Shown here in pieces: positions 34,266 through 42,923 of a stretch of 64,000 nucleotides of DNA. Origin of the DNA: Gliomastix tumulicola (Eukaryota > Ascomycota > Sordariomycetes > Hypocreales > Bionectriaceae); the NCBI GenBank assembly GCA_001599755.1, contig BCHX01000001.1, positions 4,898,001 through 4,962,000 on the forward strand, written 5' to 3'. Position 1 is the first letter of the stretch; each line of letters starts with the position of its first letter. The position numbers and the translations under genes are program-made. The notes beneath the pieces were generated by a model. That model was not told the DNA's origin and made no database searches. It saw only the letters and a list, made by a program, of their open reading frames with translations.

Positions 34266-34695
34266 CTCCGCTACATCACCGAAACCCAGGCATCTTCGGT
34301 CTTCTGGGAAACTCCCAGAATCTCCAACGACCATACTTCGGGGTTATTGTCGATGGCTATCACCTACACCCGACCAGTATTATGGTGGCCTTCAAGTCCT
34401 TCCCTGCGGGCTTCATTCTTGTCACCGATGCAATGTATATGGCGGGTTTACCAGACGGGACATGCGAGTGGATGAATGGTGAATCTCCGAGCACGATTAT
34501 CTCGAACGGAACAACCTGTCTCCTCGAAGGCACCGAAACGAGTGCCGGAAGGTATGTGGGCATGGTCTAATCAGCGTTGATTTGCACTCGCTAAGCATCT
34601 GCTTCTTGTAGCCTTCTCCGCTCATGCGAGAATGTAACATGCCACGTCTACAGTAGAGACTTAATAGATCTGTGGGTCTCTTAGCAGGTGAATCC
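34260..34695 (+). pseudogene. N-acetylglucosamine-6-phosphate deacetylase (NagA/Dac1), carboxy-terminal fragment
   Basis: From about 34262 one frame reads PLHHRNPGIFGLLGNSQNL and then RPYFGVIVDGYHLHPTS, FILVTDAMYMAGLPDG and GTTCLLEGTETSAG. These are the conserved carboxy half of GlcNAc-6-P deacetylase, including the metal/substrate-site HHRNPG, the DGxHxHPTS loop and the catalytic Asp of VTDAM. A normal-looking intron follows (GTATGT at about 34554, TGTAG ending about 34611), after which the frame gives only a short degenerate tail and a stop. The amino-terminal half is absent; upstream sequence belongs to the DUF1479-like piece. The enzyme converts GlcNAc-6-P to glucosamine-6-P in chitin/GlcNAc catabolism. 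As it stands the gene cannot make a whole enzyme. Confidence 0.7.
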
Positions 34696-34774
34696 AGATC
34701 TTGTCCTCCTGCCTGTTCAAGTTTATTGAGCCCCTTGGATTCTTGAGCACTCCGACGTCATCCTAGGCAATATT

Positions 34775-35145
34775 CAGTGCAATTGCCGTCGCCCTCGACC
34801 ATCCCTGAGCAGTGGCTGCCTTTAGGCCATGGGCAAAGCCTTCCGGGCAGCTGATGGGTTGATAGGTCGGGACCTGAGCTCGTTGATTGAGGCCGCCTGT
34901 CTCCGAGCTGGTCTCGCGGCTATGATACACATTCTTCTTAATGACGCCAGCGTAATGCTGATATCGCAGACTTACACACACGCACACACCCGGTTCGGCC
35001 TGATACTGGGAACCAGGTATTAATCTGGCTGGCCACCTCCCCTTGACAGTTGTCGGAAGTGAAGAGCTCGACGAAAGGCCCAAGCAGTGGCTTGCGGAAG
35101 CTCGTAAACAGGCAGAAGGGATATCTTCGTTGATTTCGAAACGGC
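34775..35145 (+). pseudogene. Hexokinase-family (GlcNAc/hexose kinase-like) fragment with frameshift
   Basis: One frame (about 34826-35022) reads MGKAFRAADGLIGRDLSSLI, then LNDASVMLISQTY and THAHTRFGLILGT, the phosphate-binding and sugar-site region of fungal hexokinase-like kinases (compare LNDASATL...LILGTG). One extra base in the ACCAGG at about 35014-35019 then shifts the frame. One frame over, the family sequence continues (INLAGHLPLTVVG, then DERPKQWLAEAR) to about 35120. The ATP-binding ends and most of both lobes are missing. Because it lies beside a GlcNAc-6-P deacetylase fragment, a former GlcNAc kinase is the most economical reading, but a hexose kinase cannot be excluded. Confidence 0.62.
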
Positions 35146-35411
35146 CGTAAAATACTACACTTAAGTCTATAACTATGAGGTCATGTTTCATGGCCGTCCA
35201 CCTACGGCAGCGTAAATTTGCTTGAAAGATAGTTCCAATGTTGTTTTAACCTGGCTCATCCGAAGGTGACAAGGTTCACCATGTTGAGGGTCGTAGTTCT
35301 GGCCTACGTAACGTGGGATGCTACGTGCCACCATGAACTCGAGCTAGCGAAATCGAACCCAATCGTAGCGTCCAGTTTACGATGGAAACCTCATGATGTT
35401 AGGATCTGCTC
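35146..35411. other. Spacer in the broken-gene island
   Basis: No recognisable coding sequence. It may include decayed 3' parts of the kinase fragment. Confidence 0.35.
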
Positions 35412-35987
35412 GTGGTCCTACATTCTCGCCGACATTTCTCTCTGGTAGCTTTCCCAGACGCTTCAGTCCGAGCTGGGAGAAGAAGACGGGATGCTATCTG
35501 TTCTCACCTCTGCTCAGACTGGACTGGCTTGAGCGCCATGTCTCGAATGTCTATGGAAGCTAGCTCAGCGCCCTACGAAGAAGTAGGCTGGTACGCCTGC
35601 CTTGGAGATAGAAAATACCCAAAGCTCCTCCACGTGGCCATGGATGGCCGTAGAACCTATAGGGTTGCTGGGAGAGAATATGCTCACGCCTGTCCAGGTC
35701 CATCCCCCAGAAGTCCGATGACGACCTTCATACCGATGCTCGATTCAGAAGAAGTAGACGTCGGCGGGATTCTAGCCCCGCTGACGTGTCACGAGTCAAA
35801 CGAGTCTCTCGTCATGCAGGCTTTGGTATCGATAGGATTGCGGCAGAACAAAGCACACGGGGCTCGAAGGACGGTGCTGGCTTCGGTAGGTGAAAACGTT
35901 GTGCAGAACAGAGAGTATACAAAATTGCTAACATATGCTGCAGATCCTAGAAGTATTTTCAGAGCCATTTTTAAGAATAGGTTTTGA
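35412..35987 (+). other. Unrecognised open frame of 191 codons in the broken-gene island
   Basis: The frame is open from 35412 to a TGA at 35987. It includes VGWYACLGDRKYPKLLHVAM, an MTTFIPMLDSEEVDVGGILA segment and NESLVMQALVSIGLRQ. Composition is protein-like (mixed hydrophobic and charged residues, no low complexity) from about codon 50 on. I do not recognise a family. In context it is more likely a decayed remnant than a working gene; the amino-terminal third looks non-coding. Confidence 0.3.
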
Positions 35988-36580
35988 GATGTTCAGTCTT
36001 TCGAGCAACGTCTCCATGTGATGGTGTGAGCACTCGCTCATGAATAGCGCCTAATCCGAAACACCGCAGTGGTAATACAACGATGCATAAGTCATATACA
36101 AGACAATCCATAGGATTAGGGCATGCGAGGATCACGTCATTTATAAAAAACTCGAGCCTAGGTAATAAACAGAGGATAGAGGAAGGTTGTAACTTATAAA
36201 GGGTCACGTGAGACATTCTAAGCCGCGAACTGGTTGCTGTGAGCCCATGAAATACTAAGAGCACAACGAACAGCGAGATACTTCAGCCACTCGTTGAGGC
36301 AATAAAACTCCAATGATCAGATATCAATGGTAAAATGGACTTTAGACACCTTTAATCATCCCCATACAAGCCGGTGTGAAGTAGCGAAGTTCCGACCTCG
36401 ACCTGCTGTAGGGTAGCGCAAATCCCCAGCGCGCCCTGACGTAACCCCAGCCATCTCCAGCACCGCAACTCCCAGCACCCAACGACATGCCATCCACGAT
36501 TAAACCAGCACCAGCTCTCAAAAAGAAGAACGAGAGCGAGAGAGAGAGTATGACTACTACCCGCCTCAGTCACCGCTAAT
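35988..36580. other. Intergenic, end of the broken-gene island and promoter of the next gene
   Basis: About 590 bp. AT-rich to about 36350, then ordinary composition. A purine-rich GAGCGAGAGAGAGAGA run sits at about 36531-36548, just upstream of the start codon of the next gene. Confidence 0.45.
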
Positions 36581-37352
36581 ATGGCCGAACCAACCGCCAT
36601 CTCCGTCATCCTCGAGCCCATCGGCCTCGTCCTCTCGGCCGTCACCACCGCTCTCACATCCATCCACTACGGCTGGTGGGCGTCCCACCTCGCGTCCCTG
36701 CTCGCCCTGCCGCTGAAGCTGATCTTGATCCCGTTCCGACTCATATCTTCGCTTCTGCTCATCGCGTTCTCGCCTGTGCTTGTTGTGGTGAGCCATATCT
36801 TGGCCATAGCAGGTGCCCTGTGGCGGTTCATTGCCAGTCTCGAGGTGAGTTCACCCTTCATTCATCCCCTTTACTTGCACTCATCATGTACGGTTGTGTT
36901 GACATGTATATATAGCCTTTATACACATTCGTAAGTCAACGGCGTCCTGCACTCACTCACTCACAGAACATACCTAACAGAAACAGTTCGGCACCGCAGC
37001 CTTTATAGGCATCGTCGCCGGCCTCCTCCTCGGCGTAACATCAACCTACATCACCGCCTACCTCAACATCCGCACAGACCCCTACCTCGACTACGAGGAC
37101 GAGGACGAGGAGGACGACGCCTACCCGGCCAAGAAGCGCCGCCTCCAGCAGCAGAGGCGCTACTTCGCCGCCGCCGCCGACGACAGCCTCCTCGGGGACG
37201 ACGCGGCCACGGCCTCGGCTAGCGACCTGGACATGCCGTGGCTCGAGCCCTCGGCTTCGTCCCCGACGAGGAGGAAGCTGGCCTCCGGGTTGCTGACGCA
37301 GACGATCCACGAGGAAGAAGATGACGATGACGAGTCAGACCCCGTGTTATGA
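36581..37352 (+). CDS. Conserved-looking membrane protein of unknown function
   Basis: Exons 36581-36844 and 36987-37352 give 209 residues. Residues 1 to about 85 are strongly hydrophobic with three probable membrane helices (SVILEPIGLVLSAVTTAL, ASLLALPLKLILIPFRL and the VLVVVSHILAIAGALW part). The second exon opens with a fourth (TAAFIGIVAGLLLGVTSTYI). The last 100 residues are cytosolic-looking: an acidic run (DYEDEDEEDD), a basic KKRR patch, Ala/Ser/Asp-rich sequence and an acidic end. No signature of a named family is visible. The intron uses donor GTGAGT; two CAG acceptors lie 6 nt apart (CAGAAACAG), both in frame, differing by Lys-Gln. I took the second. Confidence 0.75.
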
Positions 37353-37715
37353 TAGGTTTTTTTTTGTATCATTATGAAACTCCGGTTCGTCTATGGACCG
37401 GAAGACCAACCAGCGCTCAGGGGAAATTTCACCCTAACGCTGTGTGCCGCTTTTATTGTACATAGATAATGCAAGTAGCGGGAGAATCTGAATCCCAGTC
37501 CCTTTTTGAGAAACAAAATAAGAAATCAACGCTGCCTCTTTGCGCCATGCGGCCCATTGTGTAATACATCCCACACACTTGAAACCTTTCTCCGGCCGCC
37601 CTCTCTACCAGCATCGCGATCCGGACTCGATGTCTATGGCACCGTACGGAACACGCCAAGTATGCTAGACACGCTGGGCCATCGGGCCCTTGTAAATGCG
37701 ACTTGTCGACGTTTC
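37353..37715. other. Convergent 3' flanks
   Basis: The 363 bp between the membrane-protein stop and the BUR1 stop. A T-rich run follows the upstream stop at about 37357-37366. No gene seen. Confidence 0.5.
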
Positions 37716-39731
37716 CTATCGTCGATATATGTCTCGCTGCTCCCGCTCCCGCTCGCGTCCCCTGTCGTACCGCGGTGGTGACCTGCTGCGGCTATGTGTC
37801 CGGCGGTCGTCCCAGCGGTCATCCCTCGGTCTCGGTGGTCGCCTGTCATCCCGGTGGCGATCGTCTCTCGGCGGAAGTCTGTCGTCTCTAGGAATGCGGT
37901 CGTCTCTGGGTGGCAACCGATCATCTCGCGGAGGTCTGTCGTCCCGCGGAGGCCGCTCATCCCGGCGACGACCGACATCACCACCATAACTAGGGATGTA
38001 CGTATCGACATCGCCTCCTCTAGCGGCGCCACCCCTATTGCGAGGAGCTCGATCCCGATCCAAATCGTCGTGCGGTGGAGGCGGGGCACGCGACGGACCA
38101 CCTCCACGATCCCTCTGCCAAGCAGGCCTCCGATCGTCGGGTCGCTGGTATCGCCCTCCGTTGGCTCCGTTGCGGCTGCCGTAGCCGTCGCTGCTGTTGA
38201 AACCTGCTGTTGCTCCGTTGGCATCGGGTCCAAGACCGACAGTGCCTCCCTTGGGCGCTGGCGGCAGGTTCGCCTTTCGGTCGTGGAACTTTCTGCGGTC
38301 GAGCTCGTGGCTCTCCTCGTATGTCGGAATTTCGTGCGGCTCGATGGGTAGGGGTTGCATCTTGAAGTATCTGTGTTCAAGGGCATCAACTGCATTGATT
38401 CGTCGTCTCCAATCTAGCCTAAGCAGATCTTTCAGGAGGTCGACAGCGCCGGAGCCGTATCTAGATTGGCATGTAAGCATTCGTGTCCTGGAGTTCGGTA
38501 ATCTGGCGCACTTACTCTCGGAATCGGTTGGCGAGAACCCCAGGCCGATTGCGCGGGTTGATATGCTGTCCTCCGGGAAGGTCCTTCCAGCCTGGCATCG
38601 TGTCGTCTGTCGGGGTTCCCATGAGATCCCAGATGATATCGAGTTGATGACTGTCGCTTTCGCCAGCTAGGATTGGCTTCCCAACGAGCATCTCGCCAAA
38701 CACGCAACTGGACAGCATGCAATTAGTACCATGTACTGCAACCATGAAAAGAGAGAGAGAGAGAGAGAGAGCCATAATCAACTCACCCAACACCCCACAC
38801 GTCAATAGCGGTGGTGTATTGTCGCAGATGGAGAAGCAGCTCGGGAGGTCGATACCACCGAGTGACGACCAGACCCGTGTAATCTCGACGACCATCGCCC
38901 ATATCTCGTCCAGGTCTCGGCGTCGGGCCGTCGTAGTGCCTGGCGAGGCCAAAGTCGGCAATCTGTAGGATGCCCTTGTTGTTGATGAGCAGGTTGGCCG
39001 CCTTCATGTCTCGATGGAGGATGTGGTTGTCGTGGAGGTAGCAGAGGCCTCGGAGCAGCTGCAGCAGGTAGCACTTGATTTGAGCTTCTTTAAAGTGAAC
39101 GGAAGGATTGTCGAGCAAGCCGGAAAGATCGTGGTCCATGTAAGGAAAGACCATGTGCATTATGGGCTTCTTTCGCTTCTCGGCTGTTGCGGCGTCTCTT
39201 GTTAACCAGGGCAAATCCGATTGGGTGGCAAGTTCGGACTCGACAGGAACGTACTCGACTTCTGGTTTGTGGGATGCTCAACTGCCATGTCCTCGAGCCT
39301 CAGGACGTTCTCGTGCGAGAGGAGCTTCATCAGCTTGATCTCTCGGAGGGCAGTGATCGGAAACTGTGATGGACGGTGTCGTTAGCAAGAGGGAGATTCA
39401 TGCCGGCCTAGTCGATTGCCTGTTGGTCGCGGACGCGTTTGCACGTACACCGTCCTTCTCGTGATGCATGATGATTTTCTTGAGCGCAACATGGGCGCCG
39501 GTCTTCTTGGAGCGTGCGCGATGCACCTCGCTGCGATCAGAGGCACGTCAGTACGCGACAAGCAGAGTCGGTTCCGGGGCGGGAGTCGCAAGCATACCCG
39601 AACGTGCCCTCGCCCAGTTTCCCCTGCAGCTCGTAGTCGGCGATGCGCGAGCAGCCGAAGAAATGGTGGCGCGGGCGCAGGTGGTTGAGCGCATAAGTGC
39701 GCGGCGACGTGCCGTCCGGCGTGTTCTCCAT
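37716..39731 (-). CDS. BUR1: CDK9-type Ser/Thr protein kinase Bur1/Sgv1
   Basis: Exons 39731-39598, 39530-39449, 39363-39255, 39183-38787, 38707-38516 and 38460-37716 give 552 residues. The kinase domain (about 30-370) has the Gly-loop GKLGEGTFGEV (split by intron 1), VALKK with the catalytic lysine, the PITALREI helix (the CDK PSTAIRE equivalent), HRDMKAANLL with Asp167, IADFGLAR, and the activation threonine in DYTGLVVTRWYRPPE (about Thr211). After it comes a 190-residue tail of Gly/Asn-rich sequence and many PPRDDR-type repeats, ending in RSRSRSPPRYDRGRERERE. With its cyclin Bur2 it phosphorylates RNA polymerase II and Spt5 during elongation. Intron 4 contains a (GA)10 microsatellite. Intron 3 was placed by its GTACGT donor and gives STEKRKKP at the junction. 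Confidence 0.93.
38751..38771. repeat. (GA)10 microsatellite inside BUR1 intron 4
   Basis: Uninterrupted GA dinucleotides on the plus strand. On the coding strand this is a CT run lying between the donor and the acceptor of the 79-bp intron. Confidence 0.95.
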
Positions 39732-40876
39732 GGCTGGAGGGGATTCCGACAGACCCCTGGAGAGCTGAGACGATTGACAGACGGCAATGGAACGATGGAG
39801 AGGCGGGAAACGATGTCGGGAGGTTGAAATAATAGGTGGGTTGGACTTCCAATCTCTCCCAGCCACCGAGATGGATTGCAGGGGATATTCAGTTATAAAG
39901 AGTGTACGAGTAGGTTTTGCTGATTTCCAGGGCGGATTTGACTGGTCAACCAGTGACGAAAGTTAATTATTGTTGGTGCCCGCTTTGGAAGGCGGGGAAA
40001 GGCGGCAGAATAGTTGCCTCTGGCAGCGGCTTTCATTCCCGTCCATTAATACCTGTTCTCCCCATCTCTTATCAGTGCCATGGAGGTCTCTATCAGACGC
40101 CTAAGGGCTGTCCCAGCACTGTACAGTTATAGTGCTCATCAGCACACAACATGCCTTGGGGTTAGTATTGAATCAGAGCCCAGTGCCTGCCTCTACCTAG
40201 GTAGTACCTACAGCTGATGTGGATTTCCATTCATTCCGGTGACACGTTCTCTGCCACCCGCTTGCCGGGCCATCCTGCTTCAAATACCTTGCCTATAGTA
40301 GCTTTTAGCATCCTTCTAGACCTTCTCCCAGCCCAGTGCCGTTCAAGGTAAAGGAACCGCTTCGCCCAAGCCGATCACCGGCTCGTCTTCCCTCGCCGGC
40401 GCCGGCCTCGCCTTTTACGTTGGTATTACCCCATAAATTCCACTCTTGACGGGCCTCCTCTATCCCCCTCCTATCATTCCTTCATATGCCGAATTTTAGC
40501 AAGTTTTCTGCACCATGGTTCTGGGAAAATTTTCGTCCTTCATGATGGAAGTGATGGTCAGTGAGCCAAAGAAGGTTTTCCGTATAAGAGCCACATGGCG
40601 TCCGTCATGGTTGCAGCGACGGAGAGGGACTTGCTGGTCCTCTCTCCCAGATACTAGATAAGGTAGATCAATTTATCAGCACTCTCAGAGCTCTCTCAGT
40701 ACGACTTCTCATTCATTTTCGTTCTGACTCGTATCGTCCGTCTGTGGCCCTCGCTATTTGACTTTTCACTCAGCTCTCACTCATTTATTCATTGTCCGAC
40801 GTCGTTTGTAAGTAAGTCTGCTCCTTATCGAAGGCTCAGACATCACGGGCAGCACTGCTCCCTTCCTCGCTCCACG
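39732..40876. other. Divergent intergenic region (BUR1/asparaginase)
   Basis: About 1.15 kb between two start codons. A CTCACTCATTTATTCATTG-like T-rich leader lies close to the asparaginase start. No RNA gene recognised. Confidence 0.5.
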
Positions 40877-42469
40877 ATGACGCTCCCCAACCCAGCCTCG
40901 GGCCTCCCCGAGTCCCGCGTCCTCATCATAGGCACCGGAGGCACCATCTGCATGCAGAACGGCCCAGACGGCCTCCAGCCGACGCAGGGCTTCCTCGAGA
41001 GCGCCATGGCCCCGCGGCCGTCCTTCAACGACATGTCCTCCTCGTCCTTGTCCTCGCCTTCCTCCAGCGGCACGAGCACGCCCATGGACCACGCCGTGCC
41101 CATCCCGGCCGTCTTCCGGGGCCAGCCCATCAGCATCCCGAGCCTGCGCACGCCGCCGACGGCCTACCAGCGCCACGTCCGCTACGGCATCCTCGAGTTC
41201 GACCCGCTGCTCGACTCCTCGTCCATGAGCGCCGGTGACTGGGCGGCCATGGCGCTCGCCGTCCGCGACAACTACCACCTCTTTGACGGCTTCGTCATCC
41301 TCCACGGCACCGACTCGCTCGCCCACACGGCCTCGGCCCTGAGCTTCATGATGGCCAACCTCGGCAAGCCCGTCATCCTCACGGGCAGCCAGGCGCCCAT
41401 CTTCGCCCTGCAGAGCGACGCCGTCGACAACCTGCTCGGCTCGCTCATCATCGCCGGCACCTTCGTCATCCCCGAGGTCAGCCTGTTCTTCCACCACAAG
41501 CTGTACCGGGGCAACCGCACCACCAAGGTCTCGTCCGCCTCCTTCGAGGCCTTCGCCAGCCCCAACTGCGAGCCCCTCGCCAAGGTCAACGGCCTCGGCA
41601 TCGACGTCAGCTGGCCGCACGTCCTGCGTCCCACCACCATCGCCGAGTTCAGCGTCGCCACCGACCTCGACACCGCCCACGTCGCCTGCCTGCGCGTCTT
41701 CCCGGGCATCAAGCCCGAGATGGTCGACGCCGTCCTCCGCCTGCCCGACCTCAAGGGCCTCATCCTCGAGACCTTCGGCATGGGCAACGTCCCCGGCGGC
41801 GCCGACGGCCAGCTCACAAAGGTCATCCGCGCCGCCATCGACCGCGGCGTCATCATCATAAACGTCTCCCAGTGCGTCGCGGGCTTCGTGAGCCCCGTCT
41901 ACGCACCCGGCACCCACCTCGGCCGCGCGGGCGTCATCTTCGGCCTGGACCTCACCGTCGAGGCAGCCCTCACCAAGCTCTCCTACCTCCTCGCCCGCAA
42001 CCTCTCCAAGGCCGAGCTCACGGACCAGCTGACGCGCTCCATCCGCGGCGAGATGACCGAGATCCCGCGCACCACCTTCTCCCACCCGGGCAGCTCACTC
42101 GACAGCGCCGTCTCCCGCCTCAAGCCCACCGAATCCGCCTTCGCCGCCCTCGGCTACGCCATCCAGCAGGAGGAGCTGGGCATTGTCAAGGAGCTGATCG
42201 AGGGGGAGGGCAACCAGCTGCTGAACCACTCGGACTATGCCGGGAACACGGCAGTTCACCTCGCTGCCGTGTCAGGCAACGCCGCCATCATGCGCGAGCT
42301 GCTCCAGAGAGGCGCGAGCGTACATGAGCGCAACCGCGCCGACAACTCGCCTCTTTTCCTCGCCACCCTCTCAGGAAAAGAGGATTGTGCCCAGCTGCTC
42401 CGATCCGCGGGCGCACATTTGTCCAGCGAGGAAGTGGAACGAGGGCCTTGGCGCAAGACAGTTCCGTAA
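40877..42469 (+). CDS. L-asparaginase (cytosolic type I) with carboxy-terminal ankyrin repeats
   Basis: Single exon, 530 residues, very GC-rich. The asparaginase fold begins RVLIIGTGGTICMQ, with the first catalytic threonine at about residue 23. The second catalytic motif is DGFVILHGTDSLAHTASAL, followed by PVILTGSQAPI. The domain ends near residue 390. Residues about 410-520 form two or three ankyrin repeats (GNTAVHLAAVSGNAAIMREL and NSPLFLATLSGKEDCAQLL). This is the layout of the 60-kDa-lysophospholipase-like asparaginases found in animals and fungi; they hydrolyse asparagine to aspartate and ammonia. A Ser/Pro-rich loop (about residues 45-85) is inserted in the catalytic domain after the first motif. 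A substrate other than asparagine (for example lysophospholipid) has been claimed for relatives and cannot be ruled out. Confidence 0.9.
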   Translation: MTLPNPASGLPESRVLIIGTGGTICMQNGPDGLQPTQGFLESAMAPRPSFNDMSSSSLSSPSSSGTSTPMDHAVPIPAVFRGQPISIPSLRTPPTAYQRHVRYGILEFDPLLDSSSMSAGDWAAMALAVRDNYHLFDGFVILHGTDSLAHTASALSFMMANLGKPVILTGSQAPIFALQSDAVDNLLGSLIIAGTFVIPEVSLFFHHKLYRGNRTTKVSSASFEAFASPNCEPLAKVNGLGIDVSWPHVLRPTTIAEFSVATDLDTAHVACLRVFPGIKPEMVDAVLRLPDLKGLILETFGMGNVPGGADGQLTKVIRAAIDRGVIIINVSQCVAGFVSPVYAPGTHLGRAGVIFGLDLTVEAALTKLSYLLARNLSKAELTDQLTRSIRGEMTEIPRTTFSHPGSSLDSAVSRLKPTESAFAALGYAIQQEELGIVKELIEGEGNQLLNHSDYAGNTAVHLAAVSGNAAIMRELLQRGASVHERNRADNSPLFLATLSGKEDCAQLLRSAGAHLSSEEVERGPWRKTVP

Positions 42470-42923
42470 ACAGGAACCGGAACCAAGCAGTGGGGAGGGA
42501 AAATACATCATATAATCCTTATATATATTATATTGTATGCAATAATCAGCGTTCAGTTACAGGGCAGGGAAACGGCACAGTCCAATCTTAGCACCACGAT
42601 GGACCCAGGAAAATGAGCGAAAATGAGCCACGAGTCTCCGTGGTTATTGGAAATAGACGTAAGTATAGAAAGTAAACATACAACCAGCCAGTATCCATAC
42701 GCCCGAAGAGCCTATGACATGCTTTCACCAGAAACCTCGTCAACCCTTCTAAGGATATCCATACTCGCGAGAAATGCATATCGTGCATATCGTGTCGTAA
42801 GTGGTGCTGCACTGCTTGCGCCACTTCGCTGTATCCAGCCTTCGTACAAATCCAACCTCTTACCATCAAAATCAACAGGCGAAGCTAGACATGCATGCGC
42901 TTTCAGGGTGTCGATACGGCCTT
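42470..42923. other. Convergent 3' flanks
   Basis: The 454 bp between the asparaginase stop and the stop of the minus-strand deubiquitinase gene. An ATATATATTATATTG-like AT run (about 42521-42536) may act in 3'-end formation. No gene. Confidence 0.5.

Noticed and set aside
40781..42085. A 434-codon open frame on the minus strand, opposite the asparaginase gene
   Set aside because: It is an antisense shadow: the region is extremely GC-rich with G/C third positions, which removes stops on the other strand. The translation is Gly/Ala/Asp/Val-rich with no family features, while the plus strand gives a complete asparaginase.
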